Positions 1 to 5,641 are shown, counted from the stretch's first letter. The stretch: DNA of 9,931 nucleotides from Spirochaetales bacterium (GCA_027077185.1 JALTGJ010000256.1:1-9931), one strand, 5' to 3'. Notes: a model not told the origin generated them from the sequence alone. Program-made: numbers and translations.

Positions 1-31
1 GTGGATAAGATTTTCTCCACACTTATTAACA
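1..31. promoter_or_regulatory. cluster of three DnaA-box-like sites
   Basis: Three 9-mers resemble the DnaA box TTATNCACA. Bases 1-8 read GTGGATAA, the complement of TTATCCAC, so eight of nine positions match and the ninth lies outside the window. Bases 13-21 read TTCTCCACA, with one mismatch. Bases 23-31 read TTATTAACA, with one mismatch. DNA from about 51 to 110 is strongly AT-rich, as in an unwinding element. Established: clustered DnaA boxes beside AT-rich DNA mark replication origins or DnaA-regulated promoters. Inference: this could be the edge of such a site, but no dnaA, dnaN or other origin-linked gene is visible. Confidence 0.35.
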
Positions 32-48
32 GGAAAGTCTCTGTCGCT

Positions 49-107
49 GAATGATAAAAAATATTGTATTTATACCAACACAAAAAATTATAACCTTTTT
101 ATCATTC
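49..107. repeat. 12-bp perfect inverted repeat with AT-rich spacer
   Basis: GAATGATAAAAA at 49-60 is the exact reverse complement of TTTTTATCATTC at 96-107, with 35 nt between the arms. It lies just past the stop codon of the minus-strand DUF4160 gene, so in RNA it would form a long-loop, AU-rich stem in that gene's 3' region. The stem has little GC and is not a typical intrinsic terminator. It might be a protein-binding site or part of the AT-rich flank of the DnaA-like sites. Confidence 0.5.
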
Positions 108-110
108 CCC

Positions 111-359
111 CTAATCCAGTGGTTTTATTTTTTTAAAACTTTTGGATTCCCATAATCTCATAAGTTCTTCTTTATGTATTTCATACCACGCCAAAACTAA
201 TCGTGCCTGTTTTGAAGGTAAAAATCCTTTACTAAAGGCGCCTTCTGTTATATCAAATTGAGCTTCAAGATCATTGTATCGAACATGAAAATGAGGAGGA
301 TTATGTTCGTTGAAATACATAGTAATTATGATTCCGAAAAAACGACTTATCTCAGGCAC
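111..359 (-). CDS. DUF4160 domain protein
   Basis: This 82-residue protein fits the DUF4160 family along its whole length. It opens PEISRFFGIIITMYFNEHNPPHFHV (split here as PEISRFFGIIITMY, then FNEHNPPHFHV), with the conserved His at about residues 19, 23 and 25. A central G-x-F-x-x-G-F-L-P stretch follows, then the family's basic/acidic helix ending in KEELMRLW. The start is GTG at 359-357, preceded by a purine-rich Shine-Dalgarno region (AGGAGAGGAAG, complement of about 363-373), which supports GTG over any internal codon. The molecular function of DUF4160 is not established. It is often found next to a DUF2442 gene and is sometimes discussed as toxin-antitoxin-like. No DUF2442 reading frame can be seen in the 110 bases downstream, so the gene is solitary here or its partner lies outside the window. 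Confidence 0.85.
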   Translation of the reverse strand: MPEISRFFGIIITMYFNEHNPPHFHVRYNDLEAQFDITEGAFSKGFLPSKQARLVLAWYEIHKEELMRLWESKSFKKIKPLD

Positions 360-380
360 AAACTTCCTCTCCTCTATTTA

Positions 381-409
381 AATATATGCTTATGTTTAAT
401 AAAATACAA
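381..409 (-). promoter_or_regulatory. candidate promoter for the DUF4160 gene
   Basis: Read on the minus strand, TTGTAT (409-404) is followed after exactly 17 nt by TATATT (386-381), which matches the -10 consensus at five of six positions. The -35 is weak. Transcription would start near 374, about 15 nt before the GTG start and just at the Shine-Dalgarno region. The element sits back to back with the pabA promoter candidate. Confidence 0.35.
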
Positions 410-438
410 TCGACAGAGCATACTTTTACTGTTATTCT
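410..438 (+). promoter_or_regulatory. candidate extended -10 promoter for pabA-pabBC
   Basis: TCGACA at 410-415 matches the -35 consensus at five of six positions. It is 17 nt from TATTCT at 433-438, a four-of-six match to the -10, which is preceded by TG at 430-431 in the extended -10 position (TGnTATTCT). Predicted transcription start is about 445, giving a leader of roughly 36 nt to the TTG start of pabA. I see no riboswitch or attenuator in so short a leader. Confidence 0.4.
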
Positions 439-480
439 CTGAAAAGAAATATTGCAATTAAAAGAACTGGAGACTCATTC

Positions 481-1059
481 TTGAAAACACTTCTTGTAAT
501 TGATAACTACGATTCATTTACCTTTAATCTGGTTCAGATGTTTAAGCAGTATGAACTGGATATACAGATATATAGAAACAATAAAATTAGTCTAGAATTT
601 GCAGAAAAATTAGATCCTGATTATATACTTATCAGTCCGGGTCCCAGAACCCCCGAATTTTCCGGTATATCCAAACCCCTTATTAAAAAATTCTATCAAA
701 GCAAGCCTATACTTGGGGTATGCCTTGGAATGCAGTGTATAAATGAACTGTTCGGAGGAAAGACTATTAAAGCACCCATTCCGGTTCATGGTAAAAAAGA
801 TGAAATTTATCATAATAATCAGGGAATATTTAGGAAAATGCCGAAACCCTTCCAGGCTGCAAGATATCACTCACTTATAATAGACAGAGAAAGCAGCGAC
901 TTAATAGAAACCGCTCACAGTAAAAAGGGTATAGTAATGGGAATAGAACATGCAGAATATCCCCTTTATGGTATTCAGTTTCATCCTGAAAGCTTTATGA
1001 CTGAGGAAGGGTACACAATAATAGAAAATTTCTTAAAATCAGGGGCAAAACAGAAATGA
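481..1059 (+). CDS. pabA: aminodeoxychorismate synthase glutaminase subunit (PabA)
   Basis: This is a class I glutamine amidotransferase of 192 residues, the usual length for PabA/TrpG. It hydrolyses glutamine and passes ammonia to the chorismate-using subunit in the cytoplasm. The N terminus has the family signature IDNYDSFTFNLVQ (7-19) and an oxyanion-type segment ISPGPRTP (51-58). The nucleophile is Cys81 in GVCLGMQ, and the His/Glu pair is His168 and Glu170 in QFHPES. All three catalytic residues are intact. The start is TTG at 481, with TGGAGA at 468-473 as Shine-Dalgarno. The stop overlaps the next ATG (ATGA at 1056-1059), so the two genes are translationally coupled. PabA and TrpG cannot be told apart from this sequence alone. 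The folate assignment rests on the partner gene, whose active site is PabB-type. One amidotransferase serving both pathways remains possible, since no trp genes are visible. Confidence 0.92.
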   Translation: MKTLLVIDNYDSFTFNLVQMFKQYELDIQIYRNNKISLEFAEKLDPDYILISPGPRTPEFSGISKPLIKKFYQSKPILGVCLGMQCINELFGGKTIKAPIPVHGKKDEIYHNNQGIFRKMPKPFQAARYHSLIIDRESSDLIETAHSKKGIVMGIEHAEYPLYGIQFHPESFMTEEGYTIIENFLKSGAKQK

Positions 1060-3311
1060 AAACTGATCCTGAGATTAAGAATCTTAAGCAAACTTCAATA
1101 AAAAAAATTGTTACCAGAGAGCTAGTTCTAAATAAAAGCTTCCAGGACCTGGCTGATTTTTTTGTAAAAAAGAAAGGAACAATTCTGCTTTTAAGCGGGG
1201 GAAAACATAAAAGTGCCAGATATAATATACTCATTTCAGACCCCTGGCTGGAAATTAGTTCAAAGGGATCAGAGATTAATATAACCCAGCAGGGTGAAAA
1301 AACAAAATTGAAAGGCAATCCATTTGATGTACTAAAAGCTATTACAAAGAATTATCAGCAAAAATATAAAGAATTATTTGAAAAGGAAAATGGATTAACA
1401 CATATTCCAATATCAGCAGGATTGTTCGGGTATCTATCTTACGATATGAAGGACCATATTGAGTTTATCAGCCGTACAACAATAGACGATTTGAAATTAC
1501 CAGATATGTATATGACAGCCCCGGGGTTTATACTGGTAGAAGATAGGGTGACAGAAAAAAAATATATTCAAACTGTAGAGCTTGATAACACTGATTCAAA
1601 AAAAACCGAAGACTATATAAGGCTTATAGAAGCTGCAGATAAGACTCCCAAAACTGAAAACAGCTTTACTATATCCAAAGAAGGTTTTGAATCAAACTTT
1701 AACAAAGAAGAGTATGAGGAGTTTATTTCAGACATTATTAATTACATTAAAGAAGGAGACATTTATCAGGTAAACATGTCCCAAAGATTTACTTCTGACT
1801 TTTACGGAGATCCTTACAGTCTTTTTAAAGAACTTTTTACTGAAAATCCTGCTGCCTTTTTCTCCTACCTTAACTGCGGTGATCACCAGATTGTATCCAC
1901 ATCCCCGGAAAGATTTATTCTACAGGAAGGAACAAGAGTTGAAGCTAAACCTATAAAAGGAACCAGACCAAGGGGAAAAACATCCAATGAAGATAAAACT
2001 CTAAGAGAAGAATTACAGAACAGTTTCAAAGACGAAGCTGAACTATCCATGATAGTTGATCTGTTACGAAATGATATTGGAAAAGTATGTAAGGGGGGAA
2101 GTGTAGAAGTTCTGGAACATAAAAACCTTGAAACATATAAAAATGTTTTTCACCTGGTATCAACAATTGAAGGGATCATGGAGGATGATAAAGACAGTAT
2201 TGATCTTTTAAAGGCTGCCTTTCCCGGGGGATCAATTACCGGATGCCCAAAAATAAGATCCATGGAAATTATAGATGAAAAAGAACCTTTTAGGCGACAT
2301 ATTTACACCGGCTCCATAGGGTACATTGGGTTTAACAACAGAATGGATTTTTCCATTGTAATTAGAACAGCAACTATCACTAAAGGTAAGGTTATGTTTT
2401 CTGTAGGCGGAGGCATAGTCTATGATTCGATTCCTGCAGATGAATACTATGAAACCCTGCACAAAGCTCAGAGTTTAATGAAGATAATGGACCGGCACAG
2501 GGAAAAGGAAAATACAGATCCTCAAAAACTCTATTGCTGGACTAATGGCAAGTTTATGTTTGAAAAAGATTCTCTGATTTCCGGGATGTCGAAAGGATTT
2601 CAGTACGGAAAGGGTGTATTTGAAACTTTAAAAGTTGAGAAAGGAGAAATAGAGTACCTGGAAGAACATCTGGAAAGATTAAATGAGGGGTGTAAAATAA
2701 TTTTAGGCAGGGAAATACCGGAGCTGGACTGGAATGGAATTGCAGATATTTTAATTAACAGGAATAGTTTGAAAAGTAATACAGCAGTTTTAAAGATAAT
2801 AATATCTGAGGGTAAAAGTGGATTATTCGAAAACATAAATATTATAGTGACATGCAGACCCTATTCAAAACGTCTGGTAATAACTAACAATAAAGGATTG
2901 AAACTTGGTATTTATCCAAACAGAAGAGAGAGTTTTCTTGCAGATTACAAAACAGTGAACTATCTTTTCTACCTTAAGGCAGGAGAATGGGCAAAAGAAA
3001 ATGGATTTGACGAGGCAATTATTCTGAATGCTGATGGTTCTGTATCCGAAACAAATACCGGAAATATTTTTATTGTAAAGGACAAGACTGTCATTATTCC
3101 AATGTCTAAACATCGACTGCCGGGGATAATGGAGTCCAGGGTAATTAAAGATTATAAAAAGAAAGGGTTTACAAATATCCATAAAAAGATATATGCAGAT
3201 AATTCAGCCAGACATAAATACCAATCGATAAAAGAGGCTGGTATTAAAATATTTGTAACAAATTCATTAATTGGAAAAGTTCCTGTTTTATATATTGCTT
3301 TATCTACTTAA
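1056..3311 (+). CDS. pabBC: fused aminodeoxychorismate synthase / aminodeoxychorismate lyase (PabB-PabC)
   Basis: This 751-residue protein joins two enzymes of p-aminobenzoate synthesis. Residues about 35-180 form the N-terminal anthranilate-synthase-like domain. Residues about 215-477 are the chorismate-binding domain, with IKEGDIYQVN, PIKGT (299-303), the acidic helix DEAELSMIVDLLRND and PGGSITGCPK (390-399). Lys301 in PIKGT is the nucleophile that distinguishes PabB from TrpE, where the motif is PIAGT. Residues about 490-751 are a fold-type IV PLP enzyme (branched-chain aminotransferase/ADC lyase family). It carries the PLP lysine Lys632 in YKTVNYL and Glu665 in SETNTGN, which binds the cofactor. 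Together the domains would make 4-amino-4-deoxychorismate and then eliminate pyruvate to give p-aminobenzoate for folate. AGGGG at 1041-1045 is a somewhat distant Shine-Dalgarno, and ATG at 1056 overlaps the pabA stop. No other folate gene is present, and no clear terminator follows. Confidence 0.93.
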   Translation: MKTDPEIKNLKQTSIKKIVTRELVLNKSFQDLADFFVKKKGTILLLSGGKHKSARYNILISDPWLEISSKGSEINITQQGEKTKLKGNPFDVLKAITKNYQQKYKELFEKENGLTHIPISAGLFGYLSYDMKDHIEFISRTTIDDLKLPDMYMTAPGFILVEDRVTEKKYIQTVELDNTDSKKTEDYIRLIEAADKTPKTENSFTISKEGFESNFNKEEYEEFISDIINYIKEGDIYQVNMSQRFTSDFYGDPYSLFKELFTENPAAFFSYLNCGDHQIVSTSPERFILQEGTRVEAKPIKGTRPRGKTSNEDKTLREELQNSFKDEAELSMIVDLLRNDIGKVCKGGSVEVLEHKNLETYKNVFHLVSTIEGIMEDDKDSIDLLKAAFPGGSITGCPKIRSMEIIDEKEPFRRHIYTGSIGYIGFNNRMDFSIVIRTATITKGKVMFSVGGGIVYDSIPADEYYETLHKAQSLMKIMDRHREKENTDPQKLYCWTNGKFMFEKDSLISGMSKGFQYGKGVFETLKVEKGEIEYLEEHLERLNEGCKIILGREIPELDWNGIADILINRNSLKSNTAVLKIIISEGKSGLFENINIIVTCRPYSKRLVITNNKGLKLGIYPNRRESFLADYKTVNYLFYLKAGEWAKENGFDEAIILNADGSVSETNTGNIFIVKDKTVIIPMSKHRLPGIMESRVIKDYKKKGFTNIHKKIYADNSARHKYQSIKEAGIKIFVTNSLIGKVPVLYIALST

Positions 3312-3323
3312 GTTCTGTATATT
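3295..3323 (+). promoter_or_regulatory. candidate promoter of the Phd/PIN operon
   Basis: TTGCTT at 3295-3300, inside the 3' end of pabBC, is 17 nt from TATATT at 3318-3323 (five of six to the -10 consensus). Transcription would start near 3330, inside the tandem operator. A repressor bound there would block RNA polymerase, as expected for an autoregulated toxin-antitoxin operon. Confidence 0.45.
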
Positions 3324-3324
3324 A

Positions 3325-3342
3325 TAGCTAGACTAGCTAGAC
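3325..3342 (+). promoter_or_regulatory. tandem TAGCTAGAC operator of the toxin-antitoxin operon
   Basis: TAGCTAGAC occurs twice in direct tandem (3325-3333 and 3334-3342). Each copy contains the palindrome TAGCTA, so two palindromic half-operators sit 9 bp apart. The array lies between the -10 candidate and the Shine-Dalgarno AGGAG (3343-3347) of the antitoxin gene. Known: Phd/YefM antitoxins bind short palindromes in their own promoter, alone and with the toxin. The arrangement fits such an operator, although binding here is inferred. Confidence 0.55.
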
Positions 3343-3353
3343 AGGAGTTAAAA

Positions 3354-3602
3354 ATGACAAACACAAACATTTGGCAGCTTCAGAATGCAAAAAATAGACT
3401 TAGTGAGTTAATTTCTATTGCCAGCAAGGGGACACCTCAGCTTATTACCAAAAATGGCAGACCAACTGTATATGTGGTAAAAGCAGAAGATATTAAACTT
3501 TACAGCCCTAAAAAATCAATCAAAGATATTATTCTAAATTGCCCATCCCCAGGTCTTAATATTCCTCATGATGAAGATACAGGGAGAGTTATTGAGCTAT
3601 GA
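3354..3602 (+). CDS. Phd/YefM-family antitoxin
   Basis: This 82-residue protein belongs to the Phd/YefM type II antitoxin family. The N-terminal DNA-binding part reads WQLQNAKNRLSELISIA (8-24) followed by KGTPQLITKNGRPTVYVV (25-42), the usual helix followed by beta strands. The acidic C-terminal tail (about 55-82) is the expected toxin-neutralising segment. It would neutralise the PIN ribonuclease encoded next and, with it, repress the operon through the tandem TAGCTAGAC sites just upstream. AGGAG at 3343-3347 is a strong Shine-Dalgarno, 6 nt from ATG. The stop overlaps the toxin start by 4 nt (ATGA at 3599-3602), so the antitoxin is made first. Confidence 0.9.
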   Translation: MTNTNIWQLQNAKNRLSELISIASKGTPQLITKNGRPTVYVVKAEDIKLYSPKKSIKDIILNCPSPGLNIPHDEDTGRVIEL

Positions 3603-4018
3603 AGTATATTCTGGATACAAATGTTATTTCAGAATTAACAAAACCCCTGCCTGATACAAACGTTCTTGACTGGTTTAAAAACTGTAACGAAAATAAAATG
3701 TACATTAGTTCACTTACTTTAGGTGAAATTGAGACCGGAATAAGGTCATTAACTCCAGGTAAAAAACAAAACCATCTTATGCTGTGGCTTGAAGAATTAC
3801 AGAACAATTTTGAACCAAGGATATTATCTGTTGATAGCGTAACCGCTCTTAGATGGGGAGAAATTCGAGGGAATTTAAGACAAAAAGGAATAACTATTCC
3901 AGTAATTGACGGTCTAATAGCAGCAACTGCCATTACAAATAATGCAGTATTAGTAACCAGAAACATAAAAGATTTTAATTTCCCTGGAATTGAAATGATT
4001 AATCCCTGGTTGGAATAA
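3599..4018 (+). CDS. vapC: PIN-domain toxin ribonuclease, VapC/FitB type
   Basis: This is a 139-residue single-domain PIN protein, the usual size for VapC. The acidic metal site is complete: Asp6 in LDTNVISEL, Glu43 in TLGEIETGI, Asp104 in PVIDGLIAATA and Asp125 in TRNIKDF. VapC toxins are Mg-dependent ribonucleases that typically cleave tRNA or rRNA; the target of this one cannot be read from sequence. ATG at 3599 overlaps the antitoxin stop, and an AGGGAG stretch at 3581-3586 is the nearest Shine-Dalgarno-like sequence. It ends at 4018, directly followed by a patch of interspersed repeats. The closest relatives by pattern are the FitB-like PIN toxins paired with Phd-type antitoxins. The system looks intact rather than decayed. 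Confidence 0.9.
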   Translation: MKYILDTNVISELTKPLPDTNVLDWFKNCNENKMYISSLTLGEIETGIRSLTPGKKQNHLMLWLEELQNNFEPRILSVDSVTALRWGEIRGNLRQKGITIPVIDGLIAATAITNNAVLVTRNIKDFNFPGIEMINPWLE

Positions 4019-4020
4019 CA

Positions 4021-4040
4021 AGGTATCTCGATACATTTTT
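4021..4040 (+). terminator. weak possible terminator after the PIN toxin gene
   Basis: GTATCTCGATAC (4023-4034) can fold as a 4-bp stem with a 4-nt loop and is followed by A and five T. It begins a few bases past the vapC stop. The stem is short and low in GC, so termination is doubtful. The same bases also match the end of the neighbouring repeat family in opposite orientation, which may be their true origin. Confidence 0.2.
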
Positions 4041-4126
4041 GCATCCTTTGATACAAGACTAAAATGCTACTCGGATGAGCGCAAAAACACTCGATAACCG
4101 GTAACAGCCGGCAACAAATATTCTAT

Positions 4127-4156
4127 CGGACATCGAGTGCCGAAGAATGAGGTGTA
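4127..4156 (+). repeat. 30-bp direct repeat, copy 1
   Basis: A 30-bp stretch beginning CGGACATCGAGTGCCG and ending AATGAGGTGTA is identical to 4242-4271, 115 bp away. Copy 1 is followed by a 41-nt insert and then TCGAGATG. In copy 2 TCGAGATG follows at once. Removing the insert would extend the match to 38 bp. Confidence 0.9.
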
Positions 4157-4197
4157 AGGTTGCATAGCCGAGCAGCAACGAAGTTGCGACCAGGCTA
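4157..4197 (+). repeat. 41-nt structured insert within repeat copy 1
   Basis: This segment interrupts the repeat unit relative to copy 2. It can form a nested stem: ATAGCC (4164-4169) pairs with GGCTAT (4193-4198), and inside it GCAAC (4175-4179) pairs with GTTGC (4183-4187) around a GAA loop. The two stems are separated by a symmetric internal loop, GAGCA against GACCA. The same framework, GCATAG-(G/C)-CGAGCAG ... TTGCGA ... GACCAG-(G/C)-C, recurs at 5770-5804, so it is a repeat family in its own right. Confidence 0.65.
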
Positions 4198-4222
4198 TCG
4201 AGATGTCGATAACCAAAGACAA

Positions 4223-4822
4223 CTACTCTTTAAATGATTCCCGGACATCGAGTGCCGAAGAATGAGGTGTATCGAGATGCCCGTATTTCCCAAAACTATA
4301 TATATCTTCCAGTTTTGCCCGGATTTTTGCCGGCGGAGTATCTTTTTCCGGATAACCCAGGGTAATTAATAGTGGAATACTCTTGTTTTTAGGGACTGCC
4401 AGATATTCTTTTACAGCTCTTTCATTAAACCAGCCCAGCATACAGGTGCCAAGCCCCTCTTCTGCCGCCTGAAGGCAGAAGTGTTCTGCAGCCATGCCTA
4501 TATCCATAAGATAGTAGGGCTTTTTCTTAATCATTCCCCCTATCTGGGCACTTAAAACAGGTTTTTCTGCAACAAGGACAATTATAACAGGGGCTCCCTT
4601 TACAAACTGATTTAGTTTTGATAGAGGTAGAGTGGTCTTATTTGCCAGATCAGCAGTTTCGACAGGGTTATCCACAACAACAAAATGCCAGGGCTGGGAA
4701 TTACAAGCAGAAGGAGTAAGCCTGGCAGCTTCCAGACACCGCAGAATTTTATCCCTTTCCACAGGGATATTTTTATATTTCCGCACACTAAATCTTTTAT
4801 TTACAAGTTTATGAAAACTCAT
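4223..4822 (-). CDS. nitroreductase-family FMN oxidoreductase with repeat-derived C-terminal tail
   Basis: This 199-residue protein is a nitroreductase-family flavoprotein of the small single-domain type. FMN-phosphate contacts are expected in RFSVRKY (10-16), and SACNSQPWHFVVV (38-50) is the conserved isoalloxazine-side segment. GLGTCMLGWFN (123-133) and LLITLGYPEKDTPPAKIR (151-168) complete the family pattern. Such enzymes use NAD(P)H to reduce nitro compounds, quinones or other substrates; the substrate here is unknown. The core ends naturally near SFGKYG (176-181). The last 18 residues, from His182 on, are encoded largely by the 30-bp repeat (4242-4271) and adjoining bases, giving DTPHSSALDVR at 184-194. 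This tail is probably not part of the ancestral enzyme. The ATG at 4822 lies 1 nt after the HEPN gene stop, so the gene is the third of a minus-strand operon and is likely translationally coupled. Confidence 0.88.
   Translation of the reverse strand: MSFHKLVNKRFSVRKYKNIPVERDKILRCLEAARLTPSACNSQPWHFVVVDNPVETADLANKTTLPLSKLNQFVKGAPVIIVLVAEKPVLSAQIGGMIKKKPYYLMDIGMAAEHFCLQAAEEGLGTCMLGWFNERAVKEYLAVPKNKSIPLLITLGYPEKDTPPAKIRAKLEDIYSFGKYGHLDTPHSSALDVRESFKE
4242..4271 (+). repeat. 30-bp direct repeat, copy 2, inside the nitroreductase gene
   Basis: This stretch is identical to 4127-4156. It lies inside the 3' end of the minus-strand nitroreductase gene, where its complement encodes about residues 184-194. 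The adjoining TCGAGATG (4272-4279) continues the repeat unit and adds residues 182-183. Confidence 0.9.
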
Positions 4823-4823
4823 A

Positions 4824-5348
4824 CTATTCTTTCCGGTCTTTAGGAAATGGTAATGTTATATATTTGTTTTGATCAGGATCCTTTAAAACCCGCATAAATA
4901 TAAAATCTTTTGTCTTAACAAATATATTATAAATTAATTTTGTATTTTTGAATAACTCATTTAAAGTACTAATAATAATCTCTTCTGTATCAGGATATTC
5001 ATGAGTCGCAAGATTTCGAAATCTTCTTAAATCAAACCAACTATCTTTTTTTAATAATTCAAACTTTTCCAGCCTATTCAGAATATCTATAAAAGTAAGG
5101 GTTATTGAATCTTCACCAATTGAAGTTATTAAATTCCTAAATAGCTTCTCTCCCATTGTATCCTGAAGCATGGCAAACCTGAACAAATATTGATCAATAT
5201 AAGTAATCTCATTATCCTTTAAATTATTATAACTATCAGAATCCAAGGGTATAGAATCAATAATTTCAGTGTATGCAATTAACATTCTATAAATATGCTT
5301 ATTGCACTCCTCAATGTTGGATAAAAGTTTTTGCTCAGATATATTCAT
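4824..5348 (-). CDS. HEPN-domain protein, probable ribonuclease toxin (HepT-like)
   Basis: This 174-residue, largely helical protein has the HEPN ribonuclease motif R-x4-H followed by x-Y. The residues are Arg111, Asn112, His116 and Tyr118 in FRNLATHEYPD. In studied HepT/MntA pairs the RX4HXY motif is the RNase active site, and its tyrosine is the target of AMP transfer by the partner nucleotidyltransferase, which inactivates the toxin. The gene directly upstream encodes such a nucleotidyltransferase and overlaps this start by 4 nt (5345-5348), as in that family. AAGGGA lies 8 nt before the ATG. The protein is longer than a typical HepT of roughly 130-145 residues. The added length is mainly an N-terminal helical region and a Lys/Asp-rich C-terminal end. 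Activity on RNA is inferred from the motif, not shown. Confidence 0.78.
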   Translation of the reverse strand: MNISEQKLLSNIEECNKHIYRMLIAYTEIIDSIPLDSDSYNNLKDNEITYIDQYLFRFAMLQDTMGEKLFRNLITSIGEDSITLTFIDILNRLEKFELLKKDSWFDLRRFRNLATHEYPDTEEIIISTLNELFKNTKLIYNIFVKTKDFIFMRVLKDPDQNKYITLPFPKDRKE

Positions 5349-5635
5349 AATAAAATTCCCTTAGAAAGTGCTTCCTGTTCTATTAGTCGTTCAGAATCCC
5401 TGGCAACTATAACATCAATCTTTTGATCACCTATAGCTATTTTTAAATCAACTATTAATTGAGTTTGTTTTGAATACAAATCATCTTTATTTTCCGATTG
5501 TATGTAGAGATCTATATCTCCACCAAGAAGAGTATCATCAACTCTGCTGCCAAATAAAAAAACCTTTGCATTATTACCAAAAATTCTTATAGTAATCTGC
5601 TTTATTGAGTCAATTTCGAACTGATTTAATCTCAT
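5345..5635 (-). CDS. minimal nucleotidyltransferase, probable MntA-like antitoxin
   Basis: This is a 96-residue nucleotidyltransferase of the MNT family (DNA polymerase beta superfamily). The signature is Gly29-Ser30 followed after nine residues by Asp40-x-Asp42 (FGSRVDDTLLGGDIDL), and the third acidic residue is Asp74 in KIDVIV. All metal-binding acids are present, so it should be active. The likely role, by analogy with MntA, is AMP transfer onto the tyrosine of the adjacent HEPN protein. It is at the short end of the family. No Shine-Dalgarno precedes the ATG at 5635. An in-frame TAA lies four codons upstream, so ATG is the earliest ATG start. The best promoter puts transcription start almost on this ATG. 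Confidence 0.82.
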   Translation of the reverse strand: MRLNQFEIDSIKQITIRIFGNNAKVFLFGSRVDDTLLGGDIDLYIQSENKDDLYSKQTQLIVDLKIAIGDQKIDVIVARDSERLIEQEALSKGILL

Positions 5636-5641
5636 AAATAA

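Larger units (their letters stand above)
4022..4222. repeat. gene-free patch of inverted and direct interspersed-repeat pieces
   Basis: No gene is present between vapC and the nitroreductase. The left half holds a degenerate copy of the repeat in reverse orientation: ATCTCGATACA near 4025-4035 and CACTCGATAACCGG near 4089-4102. The right half holds a forward copy, starting CGGACATCGAGTG at 4127 and ending TATCGAGATGTCGATA at 4196-4211, which itself forms a 6-bp stem with a 4-nt loop. CACTCGAT and ATCGAGTG (4132-4139) are exact complements, so the patch is a large imperfect inverted repeat. It looks like a decayed non-coding mobile unit or a nested insertion; no transposase is nearby. Confidence 0.6.

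Noticed and set aside
1..110. A possible DUF2442 partner gene downstream of DUF4160
   Set aside because: On the minus strand the only ATG after the stop gives a five-codon frame ending in TAA, and no other frame shows DUF2442-like sequence.
258..461. A 67-codon plus-strand frame overlapping the DUF4160 gene and pabA promoter
   Set aside because: It overlaps a well-supported domain gene, lacks a Shine-Dalgarno, and its low-complexity Leu/Ile-rich product matches no known pattern.
610..870. Antisense open frames inside pabA, pabBC, the outer-membrane and other genes
   Set aside because: They have no recognisable domains, no ribosome sites and compositions expected of shadow frames of strongly supported genes.
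4127..4271. CRISPR array suggested by two identical 30-bp repeats
   Set aside because: There are only two copies, the spacing is 85 nt, one copy is inside a protein gene, the flanks also match, and no cas gene is present.
4668..4677. A perfect DnaA box (TTATCCACA) in the nitroreductase region
   Set aside because: It is isolated and lies inside well-conserved coding sequence (the WHFVVVDNP segment), so a single 9-mer there is most likely chance.
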